This document shows positions 35,576 to 43,672 of a stretch of 64,000 nucleotides of DNA, piece after piece. How positions within the stretch are numbered: position 1 is the first letter of the stretch; each line of letters starts with the position of its first letter. Source of the DNA: Bacteroidales bacterium (GTDB lineage Bacteria; Bacteroidota; Bacteroidia; Bacteroidales; Muribaculaceae). The notes beneath the pieces are model-generated. The model was not told the origin of the DNA. It worked only from the letters and a program-made list of their open reading frames with translations, and searched no databases. Both the position numbers and the translations under genes were made by a program. Location of the stretch: NCBI GenBank assembly GCA_003150235.1, contig QAMW01000021.1, forward strand, positions 3,815 through 67,814. Reading direction: 5' to 3'.

Positions 35576-36667
35576 CGACTGTTCGGTAGTGTCGTATTTA
35601 CGCCAACGGTCTATAAGCGCGGTCATGTCATCGGGAACGGGAGCACTGAAAAACATCTCCTCACCGGTAGCGGGATGCACGAATCCGAGTGTACGGGCGT
35701 GGAGTGCCTGACGCGGACACACGGCAAAACAATTAGCTATAAACTGCCTGTATTTAGAGGAAGTGGTACCGCGCAACACCACATCACCTCCATAACGGGC
35801 ATCATTGAACAGCGGATGACCGATATGCTTCATGTGAACGCGTATTTGATGAGTCCGTCCGGTCTCAAGTACACATTTCACAACAGTGACATATCCGAGC
35901 GGCTCTATCGTCGTATAATGAGTCACGGCATGTTTTCCCTGGTCACCGTCGGGAAAGACAGCCATCTGCAATCGGTCTTTGGGATTTCTGCCTATGTTAC
36001 CCTCAATCCTGCCATCGGGAGGCGCAGGGCGCCCCCACACGACTGCCACATACTCGCGCTTGGTGGTCTTGTTGAAAAACTGCTTGCCGAGGTGGGTCTT
36101 GGCATCGGGGGTTTTCGCCACCACAAGCAGTCCTGAGGTATCCTTGTCGATACGGTGTACAAGCCCCATACGCGGGTCGTTGACATCGTAGTCAGGATTA
36201 TCCTTGAAATGCCAGGCGAGCGCATTGACCAATGTGCCGTGATAATTGCCGTGACCGGGATGCACGACAAGTCCAGCGGGCTTATTCACAACCAACAGAT
36301 GTTCATCCTCATACACAATATCAAGAGGTATATCCTCGGGGATTATCTCAAGTTCATAACGCGGACGATCCATCACCACAGTGACGACATCGAGCGGCTT
36401 CACACGATAATTAGACTTTACCGGCTTACCGTTGACAAGGATGCACCCCGCATCAGCAGCCTGTTGCACCCTGTTACGCGACGACTTTTCAAGTCGCGCC
36501 ACAAGGAACTTGTCGACACGCAGCAACTGCTGTCCCTTGTCGGCAACAAACCGGAAATGCTCATAAAGACCGTTTCCGTCATCCTCGGTCTCGTCATCAT
36601 CTAACGGCGCGAGGCTGTCGGGAACGCCTTCATACAGCGTGTCGGGCATAATAATCTCCTCTTCCAT
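35573..36667 (-). CDS. rluD: RluA/RluD family 23S rRNA pseudouridine synthase
   Basis: 364 aa. Acidic N-terminal extension (residues 1-45, DDDETEDDG), S4 RNA-binding domain (LLRVDKFLVARLEKSSRNRV), then the catalytic domain with GLVHRIDKDTSGLLVVAKT (catalytic Asp) and LETGRTHQIRVHMKHIGHPL. RluD modifies helix 69; other RluA members are possible. 18 nt after the PASTA gene. Confidence 0.92.
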   Translation of the reverse strand: MEEEIIMPDTLYEGVPDSLAPLDDDETEDDGNGLYEHFRFVADKGQQLLRVDKFLVARLEKSSRNRVQQAADAGCILVNGKPVKSNYRVKPLDVVTVVMDRPRYELEIIPEDIPLDIVYEDEHLLVVNKPAGLVVHPGHGNYHGTLVNALAWHFKDNPDYDVNDPRMGLVHRIDKDTSGLLVVAKTPDAKTHLGKQFFNKTTKREYVAVVWGRPAPPDGRIEGNIGRNPKDRLQMAVFPDGDQGKHAVTHYTTIEPLGYVTVVKCVLETGRTHQIRVHMKHIGHPLFNDARYGGDVVLRGTTSSKYRQFIANCFAVCPRQALHARTLGFVHPATGEEMFFSAPVPDDMTALIDRWRKYDTTEQS

Positions 36668-36685
36668 ATCGACCGGTCGCGTTTA

Positions 36686-37324
36686 TTAATTGATATCGAG
36701 TTCAGCCGCCTCCTCATCACCGAGTATCGCCTCGGCTACAGTCAGACTGTCGGTCTCCCCGGCAATGCCCTCCCCTACCTCGAGAGTCACGGTCGCCGAA
36801 GCCGGAATACGTGCCCCGGGTTGAAGGGTTATGCCGTTAAACTTGACGGCAAGCACCAGGTCACGGTATTCGCTGACAACATAATGCTCGCGTATATTCT
36901 TGATGCCAAGACCTTCAAGCGTAGATCGCGCCTGGCGCAACGACATGTCGGCAAGGTCGGGCACTGAAATCATTTTAGGAGTGAAAGCGTTTACGGTAAG
37001 GTACACCGTACGACCCGGTTTAACCTTGGTGTTTGCCCTCGGCGACTGTTCAAGCACAGTACCGGGACGCGTCTTGTCATCATATATCGAGTCGGAAAGC
37101 TCCGGCTCAAGACCGGCAGTACGCAATGCAGTAGCCGCCTGTTCGTAAGAAAGCCCTTTCATGTTGGGAACCACCTCATACTTTCCGTGGTCGGTCCAGA
37201 TATCGAGCCACACAAGGGTAATCCATACCACCCCGCATCCGGCAAGCAATATCAGCAGAAAGTTAAACAATATCGGATGTTTCTTTATAAAATTCCCATT
37301 ATTTTGTTTTGATGACTCTTCCAC
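36686..37324 (-). CDS. PASTA domain-containing membrane protein
   Basis: 212 aa. Short cytoplasmic start, one membrane helix (ILFNFLLILLAGCGVVWITLV), then two to three PASTA repeats (YEVVPNMKGLSYEQAATALR; SVPDLADMSLRQARSTLEGL). PASTA repeats bind muropeptides or act as spacers; there is no kinase or PBP domain attached. The start is GTG 37324: an in-frame stop lies a few codons upstream and no ATG is available. Operon with rluD. Confidence 0.92.
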   Translation of the reverse strand: MEESSKQNNGNFIKKHPILFNFLLILLAGCGVVWITLVWLDIWTDHGKYEVVPNMKGLSYEQAATALRTAGLEPELSDSIYDDKTRPGTVLEQSPRANTKVKPGRTVYLTVNAFTPKMISVPDLADMSLRQARSTLEGLGIKNIREHYVVSEYRDLVLAVKFNGITLQPGARIPASATVTLEVGEGIAGETDSLTVAEAILGDEEAAELDIN

Positions 37325-37387
37325 TATATCAAATCTTTTTTAGTTAATCGAAAGTATCGCGCCATGCAATACTATACCAATCAAGCG

Positions 37388-37395
37388 CAAAATTA
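37388..37395 (-). promoter_or_regulatory. -7 element of the PASTA-rluD operon
   Basis: Minus strand TAATTTTG, exact match, 64 nt upstream of GTG 37324. Nearest TTG is 16 nt away (37412-37414), shorter than usual. Confidence 0.5.
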
Positions 37396-37510
37396 ATTAA
37401 AAAAGGCGAAACAAGGGTTGTCAACATCCAAAATTGTCGGTCAAATTGAGTTAAAAGAAGATGTCAGTCAAAAAAATGCCCGTTTTTTACAAAATCACGC
37501 GATTTATTAT

Positions 37511-37518
37511 TAACTTTG
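37511..37518 (+). promoter_or_regulatory. -7 element of bamD-rpoZ
   Basis: TAACTTTG exact match. An apparent TTG start at 37516 falls inside this box, so ATG 37543 must be the real start of bamD. Confidence 0.65.
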
Positions 37519-37542
37519 CAGCTTGAATATTCGATAGCATAT

Positions 37543-38352
37543 ATGCGTAAATACATTTATATAACACTTTCACTGCTGATGCTCTCCGTCGTGTCGTCAT
37601 GTGGCGAGTATAACCGCATTCTTAAGAGCACTGACAACGAGGCAAAGCTTGCATACGCCCGAAAGGCATTTGACCAGAAGAAATATACCCAGGCAGCAAC
37701 CGTGTTGCAGGACATAGTCGCTACCATGAAAGGGACAAAAAATGCGGAAGAATCGCTATATCTGCTGGGACTCAGCCTGTATGAGAACAAGGACTACATC
37801 AACTCGTCGGCATATTTCCATACCTACTATACCCGCTACCCAAAGGGTAAATTTGCTGAAATGGCACGTTTCTATTCGGGTTACGGATGGTATCTCGACT
37901 CCCCCGAAGCACAGCTCGACCAGAGCGGCACAATAAAGGCAATAGAAGAGCTTCAGGCTTTCCTTGACTATTTCCCGAAGAGCGACAAGGTGCCCGTGGC
38001 TCAAAACGCGATATTTGAGCTTCAGGACAAGCTGACGCTTAAAGAGCTGCAGAACGCCCAGCTTTACTATAATCTCGGCAATTACATGGGCAACAACTAT
38101 GAGTCGGCGGTAATCGTTGCACGTAACGCGATAAAGAATTATCCCTATTCAAAGTACAAGGAAGAACTGGAAATGCTGATTCTGAAATCACGTTACCAGG
38201 AAGCTGCACAGAGCGTCGAGGAAAAGAAAGCCGACCGCTTCCGCGAGGTAATCGATGAATATTATTCATTCATCAACAACTACCCCGACACCTCCAACCG
38301 CAAGGAAGCAGACAACATCATGAAGATTGCCAGCAAATACGTAAACGAATAA
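37543..38352 (+). CDS. bamD: Outer membrane assembly lipoprotein BamD
   Basis: 269 aa. Lipobox VVSSCG (Cys about 20). TPR-like repeats: KLAYARKAFDQKKYTQAATV, ESLYLLGLSLYENKDYINSS, YPYSKYKEELEMLILKSRYQ, YYSFINNYPDTSNRKEADNI. Partner of BamA in inserting beta-barrel proteins. 12 nt upstream of rpoZ, the usual Bacteroidales arrangement. Confidence 0.92.
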   Translation: MRKYIYITLSLLMLSVVSSCGEYNRILKSTDNEAKLAYARKAFDQKKYTQAATVLQDIVATMKGTKNAEESLYLLGLSLYENKDYINSSAYFHTYYTRYPKGKFAEMARFYSGYGWYLDSPEAQLDQSGTIKAIEELQAFLDYFPKSDKVPVAQNAIFELQDKLTLKELQNAQLYYNLGNYMGNNYESAVIVARNAIKNYPYSKYKEELEMLILKSRYQEAAQSVEEKKADRFREVIDEYYSFINNYPDTSNRKEADNIMKIASKYVNE

Positions 38353-38364
38353 ATAATTAATATA

Positions 38365-38697
38365 ATGGACTACAAGAAATCCAACGCACCTCTCACAACC
38401 ACCACCCGCGACCTCACCAAGATGTCGCAGGACACCGGCAACATCTACGAAACAGTGTGCATCATCGCAAAGCGCGCCAACCAGATAGCCGGAGAAATGA
38501 AGCATGACCTTGAAAAGAAATTGCAGGAGTTTGCTTCACTCAATGACAACCTTGAGGAAATTTCAGAAAACCGTGAGCAAATCGAGATTTCACGTTACTA
38601 CGAAAAGCTCCCCAAGCCCACACTTATCGCCACACAGGAGTATATCGAAGGCAAAATCCATTACCGCAATCCGTCGAAAGACAAAAACCTTGACTAA
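38365..38697 (+). CDS. rpoZ: DNA-directed RNA polymerase omega subunit (Bacteroidota type)
   Basis: 110 aa. Rpb6/omega core YETVCIIAKRANQIAGEMKH followed by LKKLQEF-type helix and a C-terminal PKPTLIATQEYIEGKIHYRN characteristic of the Bacteroidota version. Assists folding and assembly of the beta' subunit. Co-transcribed with bamD. Confidence 0.88.
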   Translation: MDYKKSNAPLTTTTRDLTKMSQDTGNIYETVCIIAKRANQIAGEMKHDLEKKLQEFASLNDNLEEISENREQIEISRYYEKLPKPTLIATQEYIEGKIHYRNPSKDKNLD

Positions 38698-38701
38698 GTT
38701 T

Positions 38702-38731
38702 TTGACATTTCAACAGAAATGACTAACTTTG
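38702..38731 (+). promoter_or_regulatory. Promoter of rpsO
   Basis: TTG (38702-38704), 19-nt spacer, TAACTTTG (38724-38731). Leader of about 45 nt contains a short hairpin GCTC-TTTA-GAGC (38735-38746), which could be an S15 feedback site or simply stabilise the 5' end. Confidence 0.78.
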
Positions 38732-38781
38732 TGCGCTCTTTAGAGCAACTGTATATTTATTAACATTTAATTTCATTAAGA

Positions 38782-39057
38782 ATGCACCTAAATTCTGAAG
38801 AAAAAGTAAACATCTTTGAGAAATACGGTAAGGGCAAGACTGATACTGGCTCACCTGAAGCTCAGATAGCATTATTCTCGGTTCGTATTGCTCATTTGAC
38901 TGAACACCTCAAGTCAAATCACAAAGATTATACTACTGCGCGCGCTCTTAAGGCTTTGGTAGGTAAGCGTCGTCGCCTCCTTGATTATCTTATCAAGAAG
39001 GACATCAACCGCTATCGTGCCATCATCGCCCAGAAAGAGCTTGGTATCCGCAAGTAA
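38782..39057 (+). CDS. rpsO: 30S ribosomal protein S15
   Basis: 91 aa, near the usual 89. Core TDTGSPEAQIALFSVRIAHL, HKDYTTARALKALVGKRRRL and LLDYLIKKDINRYRAIIAQK as in S15. Binds 16S rRNA helices 20-22 early in assembly. Monocistronic with its own promoter and a perfect terminator. Confidence 0.98.
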   Translation: MHLNSEEKVNIFEKYGKGKTDTGSPEAQIALFSVRIAHLTEHLKSNHKDYTTARALKALVGKRRRLLDYLIKKDINRYRAIIAQKELGIRK

Positions 39058-39085
39058 GCCGCTGTTTACTTAAAGATTACAAGAA

Positions 39086-39120
39086 AGGGATGTGTCGAAT
39101 ATTCGACACATCCCTCTTTT
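39086..39120 (+). terminator. Strong rho-independent terminator of rpsO
   Basis: A perfect 30-bp palindrome (39086-39100 mirrored by 39101-39115), effectively a 13-bp stem with a 4-nt loop, followed by CTTTTTATTG. Confidence 0.92.
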
Positions 39121-39192
39121 TATTGCCTATTCGGTTCGAGAAAACTTCCGGACTTCTTAAATCAAACACCCGGGGAATAGTCTTAAATGACA

Positions 39193-39222
39193 AAGGGGCG
39201 GTATATGCAAATACCACCCCTT
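39193..39222. terminator. Bidirectional hairpin between rpsO and rubrerythrin
   Basis: 12-bp stem with one C-A mismatch (AAGGGGCGGTAT with ATACCACCCCTT), loop ATGCAA. U-rich downstream on the plus strand (ATTTTCTC), weaker on the minus. Most likely ends the minus-strand rubrerythrin transcript and backs up the rpsO terminator. Confidence 0.65.
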
Positions 39223-39247
39223 ATTTTCTCAATTAGAATCAAACTGC

Positions 39248-39799
39248 TTATTTCTTGAAGAAACGGTTGTAGAGACCCTGGAAGCCCTGTCCATGACGAG
39301 CCTCGTCTTTTGCCATTTCGTGAACTGTGTCATGGATAGCGTCATGACCGAGTTCCTTTGCACGACGTGCGATACGCATCTTGTCTTCGTTGGCACCAGC
39401 CTCGGCAGCCATACGCTTCTCAAGGTTAGTCTTGGTATCCCAAACTACCTCGCCAAGGAGTTCAGCAAACTTTGCAGCATGCTCAGCTTCTTCAAAAGCA
39501 TAACGCTTGAATGCCTCTGCGATTTCGGGATAGCCTTCACGGTCAGCCTGACGAGACATGGCAAGATACATGCCTACTTCTCCACACTCACCGTTGAAAT
39601 GAGCGGTAAGGTCCTTAATCATCTCCTCGTCGCAACCCTTTGCTGAACCGATTTCATGCTCGGTAACGAAAACGAGGTCAGCAGTCTCATCGAGTTCTTT
39701 GAACTTGCTTGCGGGAGCACCGCATACCGGGCACTTTTCAGGAGCGTGATCACCTTCATGAACGTATCCACATACAGTACAAATAAATTTCTTTGCCAT
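39248..39799 (-). CDS. Reverse rubrerythrin (NADH peroxidase type)
   Basis: 183 aa. The rubredoxin-like domain is at the N-terminus (CTVCGY at 7-12, CPVCGAPA at 23-30) and the diiron four-helix bundle follows (FNGECGEVGMYLAMSRQADR, FEEAEHAAKFAELLGE, AKDEARHGQGF), the reverse of classical rubrerythrin. Reduces hydrogen peroxide to water. 57 nt after a PerR-type regulator on the same strand with no promoter of its own visible, so probably one regulon and operon. Confidence 0.92.
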   Translation of the reverse strand: MAKKFICTVCGYVHEGDHAPEKCPVCGAPASKFKELDETADLVFVTEHEIGSAKGCDEEMIKDLTAHFNGECGEVGMYLAMSRQADREGYPEIAEAFKRYAFEEAEHAAKFAELLGEVVWDTKTNLEKRMAAEAGANEDKMRIARRAKELGHDAIHDTVHEMAKDEARHGQGFQGLYNRFFKK

Positions 39800-39856
39800 T
39801 TTGTTTAAATTTAGATAGTTATACGAATTTGGTTAATTAAAGTCTGTTTCTTTAAT

Positions 39857-40279
39857 TCATGACGCGGTGCACTTACCACATACACCGTGGTAGCAAACAT
39901 CGACATCCTCAATTACAAATCCTCCCATATCGGCAGCCTGCGACATCGCAACCGGTGTCATTGCAAGCGGCACGTCGTAAAGATTGCCGCATTTACGGCA
40001 ACAGAAATGAGCGTGAGGCGACATTATAAGGTCGTAACGCGAATTGCGGGTATCGACATTCAGCATCGTCACAGCACCGGTGTCGACGAGCACCCGCAGA
40101 GTGTTGTACACCGTGGCAAGCGACAATGTAGGCATCTCCTTTACAAGTGCGCCATGAATCATTTCTGCAGAAGGATGAACCGGATTTTCCATCATGAAAC
40201 GCGTCACGGCTATACGCTGGGCAGAGGGTCGCACCCCGTGTCGTTGCAAATATTCAGTAGCTCGTGTTGTCATATCCAT
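39857..40279 (-). CDS. perR: Fur-family peroxide regulator (PerR type)
   Basis: 140 aa. Winged helix (RPSAQRIAVTRFMMENPVHP, LSLATVYNTLRVLVDTGAV), metal/regulatory site histidines in SPHAHFCC, structural zinc cysteines C94/C97 (CRKC) and C134/C137 (CGKC). Represses peroxide defence until metal-catalysed oxidation. The rubrerythrin downstream supports PerR over Fur. Both ATG 40279 and ATG 40273 are possible starts. Confidence 0.88.
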   Translation of the reverse strand: MDMTTRATEYLQRHGVRPSAQRIAVTRFMMENPVHPSAEMIHGALVKEMPTLSLATVYNTLRVLVDTGAVTMLNVDTRNSRYDLIMSPHAHFCCRKCGNLYDVPLAMTPVAMSQAADMGGFVIEDVDVCYHGVCGKCTAS

Positions 40280-40291
40280 AATAGAAAGTCT

Positions 40292-40308
40292 ATAATTTTT
40301 AGAATTAT
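40292..40308. promoter_or_regulatory. Putative PerR operator at the perR transcription start
   Basis: Inverted repeat ATAATT-TTTAG-AATTAT lying directly downstream of the -7 box (40311-40318), about at +1. It resembles the AT-rich Per box (TTATAAT-N-ATTATAA) in composition and symmetry, though spacing differs. Suggests autorepression. Confidence 0.5.
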
Positions 40309-40310
40309 TA

Positions 40311-40318
40311 CAAAGTTA
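40311..40318 (-). promoter_or_regulatory. -7 element of perR-rubrerythrin
   Basis: Minus strand TAACTTTG, exact match, 32 nt upstream of ATG 40279. Confidence 0.65.
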
Positions 40319-40376
40319 GAAATAATATTGATATAAACAAAATTTTTGCAGAAAAATTTTCATTTCAGACAAAAAA

Positions 40377-40407
40377 ATATCCCTGCCGCCTCACGCAGCA
40401 GGGATAT
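40377..40407 (-). terminator. Terminator of the serine palmitoyltransferase gene
   Basis: 10-bp perfect stem (40377-40386 with 40398-40407), 11-nt loop; on the minus strand followed by TTTTTTTGTC. Confidence 0.85.
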
Positions 40408-40434
40408 TTTATATCTACAGAATGGCTCCTGATA

Positions 40435-41622
40435 TTATGCAATGATACCGTAAGCCTTGAATACTTTCTGAATCTTTTCAAGCGCAGTCTCGACCTGTGC
40501 CTTGGTATGGGTAGACATAAGGCTGAAGCGGATGAGAGTATCCTGAGGCGCAACGGCAGGCGAAACAACAGGATTGACAAATATACCCTCTTCGAGAAGG
40601 TCGCGGGTGATTGCGAAAGTCTTGTTATTGTCACGGATGAAAAGCGGGATAATCGGAGTAGATGTGTGACCGATCTCGCAACCCATCTGACGGAATCCGT
40701 CAAGAGCGAAATTAGTCAGTTCCCAAAGATGTTCCTGAATCTCAGGTTCACTCTCCATTATGTCAAGAGCCGCCATCACTGCCGCAGTCGAAGCGGGAGT
40801 AATCGATGCGGTGAATATGTAAGAGCGTGAATGATGACGAAGGAAATTGGTAATCTCCTTGTCGGTCGCAATAAATCCGCCGAGCGACGCAAACGACTTG
40901 CTGAATGTGCCCATAATCAGGTCTACGTCGTCACTTACACCGAAATGATCACATACACCGCGACCGCCACGACCGAATACACCGATACCGTGAGCCTCAT
41001 CGACCATGATTGTAGCATCGTATTTCTTGGCAAGACGCACAATTTCGGGAAGATTCGCAACATCGCCTTCCATGGAGAAGACACCATCGGTAACAATCAG
41101 TTTTACTTTGTCAGGCTCACACTTCTTAAGCTGTGCCTCCAGCGACTCCATGTCATTGTGCTTGTATTTCAAAGCCTGCGAGAATGAAAGACGCCGACCG
41201 TCGATTATCGATGCATGGTCCTGCTCGTCAAAAAGTATGTAATCTTCTCTTCCAGTAAGAGTAGACACGACGCCGAGATTAACCTCGAAGCCTGTAGAGT
41301 ATATCATGGCATCCTCCTTGCCTACGTATGCGGCAAGACGCGCCTCAAGCTCTTTATGAATGTCGAGAGTACCGTTAAGAAACGGCGACCCGGCACATCC
41401 GGTACCATACTTCTTTATAACTTCTATCGCAGCTTCTTTTACCTTGGGGTGATTCACAAGACCTGTATAGCAGTTAGAGCCGAACATCAGCACTTTCTTG
41501 CCATTGATCAGCACTTCGGGATCCTGTTCGCTTGATATTGCACGGAAATAAGGATAAATGCCTAAAGCCTTGGCTTTCTGCGGTTCCTGATACTTGTCAA
41601 GTTTAGCTTGTAATAGCTTCAT
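40435..41622 (-). CDS. spt: Serine palmitoyltransferase (alpha-oxoamine synthase)
   Basis: 395 aa PLP enzyme. PLP Lys 242 in GTFSKSFASLGG, Asp 208/His 211 in MVDEAHGIGVFG, His 136 in EQDHASIIDGRRLSFS. It closely follows the Bacteroides SPT pattern (GSGCAGS/GTGCAGS, KYKHNDM, VDGVFSMEGD). Condenses serine with an acyl-CoA to 3-ketosphinganine, the first step of sphingolipid synthesis typical of Bacteroidota. KBL and BioF are the alternatives; lack of bio or tdh neighbours and residue patterns favour SPT. Monocistronic. Confidence 0.88.
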   Translation of the reverse strand: MKLLQAKLDKYQEPQKAKALGIYPYFRAISSEQDPEVLINGKKVLMFGSNCYTGLVNHPKVKEAAIEVIKKYGTGCAGSPFLNGTLDIHKELEARLAAYVGKEDAMIYSTGFEVNLGVVSTLTGREDYILFDEQDHASIIDGRRLSFSQALKYKHNDMESLEAQLKKCEPDKVKLIVTDGVFSMEGDVANLPEIVRLAKKYDATIMVDEAHGIGVFGRGGRGVCDHFGVSDDVDLIMGTFSKSFASLGGFIATDKEITNFLRHHSRSYIFTASITPASTAAVMAALDIMESEPEIQEHLWELTNFALDGFRQMGCEIGHTSTPIIPLFIRDNNKTFAITRDLLEEGIFVNPVVSPAVAPQDTLIRFSLMSTHTKAQVETALEKIQKVFKAYGIIA

Positions 41623-41695
41623 AATTATCTAATAGTAGCTTTTTGCGTTTACCTGCGCAGAGCGGCAACTGCCTGTCTCACAATTTTGCAGGCTG

Positions 41696-41703
41696 CAAAG
41701 TTA
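41696..41703 (-). promoter_or_regulatory. -7 element of the serine palmitoyltransferase gene
   Basis: Minus strand TAACTTTG, exact match; leader of about 65-70 nt to ATG 41622. Confidence 0.6.
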
Positions 41704-41778
41704 GTAAATATTCGGCAATAAACGCCAAAAAACCTTAAATTTAACGGCACTATAATTTATAAAAAGTCTTAATGAGGC

Positions 41779-42729
41779 TCATTGAGCAGAATCATGAGGC
41801 ACTGCCGCTGCCGGCGGTTCAAGCCCGTCATTCTCTTTCACTCCTTTACCATCTTTCATCTTCAGCTTTACCATGTCAAATCCCTGACCATATACACCGT
41901 TCACATTTGCCTGAGTTATAAATGCATTCTTGTCAATCGACTTGACTATACGGAATATGGTCACGGACTCAATCTTACGGCACATGACCAGAAGCACCTT
42001 AACCGGATGTTTTGAATACCAGCCCATTCCCTCAAGCACCGTACACCCGCGACGTGCCTCATTATTGATGGCATCGGCTATCTTTTCCCAATGTGCCGAG
42101 ATTATTGTGAACTGGACAGCCTGACGGGTGGTATTGATAATCTGGTCAGCCATGAACGAGGCAAGGAAGGTCACCACAAGACCATAGACCACATTGTCTA
42201 TCTGATGGAAGATGAGGAAACTTGACGATATGATAAAAAAGTCGCAGTAAATCATCATTCTGCCTATCGAAACATTACTGTGTTTCGACACCATGGCTGC
42301 GACTATATCCGTGCCACCGGTAGAACCGTTATGGGTGAACGCAAGACCTATGCCTACACCACAAAGCACACCTCCTATAATTATGTTCATGAAAGTCTGC
42401 TGCGCGATGAGAGGTTCCGGGAAAAAGGGCTGAAGTACACCTATAAAGAAATTTATGACAGTCGCCCCGAAGATTGTGCGTATCACAAACTGTTTTCCGA
42501 CAACCCTATAAGCTATGGCAAGCAACGCAAGATTGCAACCATACGAAGTGATTGCGACCGGTATGCCCGTGAGGAAGTAGACTATTGAGCCGAGACCGAC
42601 AAGTCCGCCTATAACGACTTTTTCAGGAAGCACGAATGCACAGAAACCGAAAGCATATATCAACAATCCGAAGACAATAATCACATAGTCCTTGGATGAC
42701 AGCCAGATACTGTTAGGTGAAAATTTCAT
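41779..42729 (-). CDS. YitT family membrane protein (DUF161/DUF2179)
   Basis: 316 aa. Six membrane helices (VIIVFGLLIYAFGFCAFVLP, IIIGGVLCGVGIGLAFTHNG with GSTGGTDIVA) then a cytosolic DUF2179 domain (CTVLEGMGWYSKHPVKVLLV, FRIVKSIDKNAFITQANVNG). The C-terminal 25 residues (KGVKENDGLEPPAAAVPHD) are low complexity. The family is abundant but biochemically uncharacterised, possibly a transporter with a sensor domain. Confidence 0.93.
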   Translation of the reverse strand: MKFSPNSIWLSSKDYVIIVFGLLIYAFGFCAFVLPEKVVIGGLVGLGSIVYFLTGIPVAITSYGCNLALLAIAYRVVGKQFVIRTIFGATVINFFIGVLQPFFPEPLIAQQTFMNIIIGGVLCGVGIGLAFTHNGSTGGTDIVAAMVSKHSNVSIGRMMIYCDFFIISSSFLIFHQIDNVVYGLVVTFLASFMADQIINTTRQAVQFTIISAHWEKIADAINNEARRGCTVLEGMGWYSKHPVKVLLVMCRKIESVTIFRIVKSIDKNAFITQANVNGVYGQGFDMVKLKMKDGKGVKENDGLEPPAAAVPHDSAQ

Positions 42730-42765
42730 TGCCGTATGAGATAGCGTTTATTATTTATTCAGCCA

Positions 42766-42795
42766 CAAAATTACGTCAATCGTCAAAATACACAA
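42766..42795 (-). promoter_or_regulatory. Promoter of the yitT-family gene
   Basis: Minus strand TAATTTTG (42766-42773) with TTG (42793-42795) 19 nt upstream; 37 nt before ATG 42729. Confidence 0.75.
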
Positions 42796-42837
42796 AATAA
42801 TCTTGACAAAAAGGATAAATGAATTTTTAAACACAAC

Positions 42838-42866
42838 ACACCCCGGCAGCAAAGCCGCCGGGGTGT
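42838..42866 (-). terminator. Terminator of the frdCAB operon
   Basis: 10-bp GC-rich stem (42838-42847 with 42857-42866), 9-nt loop, 27 nt after the frdB stop codon. The U-tract is broken (TGTTGTGTTT on the minus strand). Confidence 0.7.
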
Positions 42867-42892
42867 GGGAAACAAGTATCTGTAGTGACAGA

Positions 42893-43642
42893 TTAATCTT
42901 TGAGTTTAGCCTTGATGAACTCGCGGTTAAGACGGGCGATGTTGCTGAGCGAGATGTTTTTCGGGCACTCTGCCGAGCAAGCACCGGTGTTGGTACAGTT
43001 ACCGAATCCAAGTTCGTCCATCTTCTTGACCATGGCACGGGCACGACGGGCGCGCTCAACCTGACCCTGGGGCAGAAGGGCAAACTGGCTTACCTTAGCT
43101 GACACGAACAACATTGCCGAGCCATTCTTACAAGCAGCGACACACGCACCGCAGCCGATACATGTAGCGGCATCCATAGCGAGGTCAGCGTTTACCTTGG
43201 AAATGGGCAGACAGTTGGCATCCTGTGCGCCGCCGCAGTTGAACGACACGTAACCGCCTGCCTGCTGAATCTTATCAAATGCGTTGCGGTCGACCATAAG
43301 GTCCTTGATTACCGGGAACGCAGCTGAACGCCAAGGCTCGACAGTGATTACCTCTCCGTCGTGGAAACGGCGCATGTAGAGCTGACATGTAGTGGCACCG
43401 GTAGCGGGACCGTGGGGGTGTCCGTTGATATAGAGTGAACACATACCGCAGATACCTTCGCGGCAGTCATGGTCAAAAGCGATAGGCTCTTCATGCTTAG
43501 CCACCAGTTGCTCGTTGAGTATGTCGAGAGTTTCAAGGAAAGAGGTATCGGTGTCGGTCTCAACCGTATAAGTCTTGAACTCGCCTTTTTCCTTCGGTCC
43601 GGCCTGACGCCACACCTTAAGTTGAACAGTTATATTTGCCAT
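42893..43642 (-). CDS. frdB: Fumarate reductase/succinate dehydrogenase iron-sulfur subunit
   Basis: 249 aa. N-terminal ferredoxin domain with [2Fe-2S] CREGICGMCS and a later Cys in GATTC; C-terminal domain with CIGCGACVAACKNG and CTNTGACSAECPKNIS for [4Fe-4S] and [3Fe-4S]. Passes electrons between FrdA and the quinone site of FrdC. Last gene of frdCAB, 30 nt after frdA. Confidence 0.96.
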   Translation of the reverse strand: MANITVQLKVWRQAGPKEKGEFKTYTVETDTDTSFLETLDILNEQLVAKHEEPIAFDHDCREGICGMCSLYINGHPHGPATGATTCQLYMRRFHDGEVITVEPWRSAAFPVIKDLMVDRNAFDKIQQAGGYVSFNCGGAQDANCLPISKVNADLAMDAATCIGCGACVAACKNGSAMLFVSAKVSQFALLPQGQVERARRARAMVKKMDELGFGNCTNTGACSAECPKNISLSNIARLNREFIKAKLKD

Positions 43643-43672
43643 TTGAGTTTACTTTTCTTAATGTTGTGAAAA

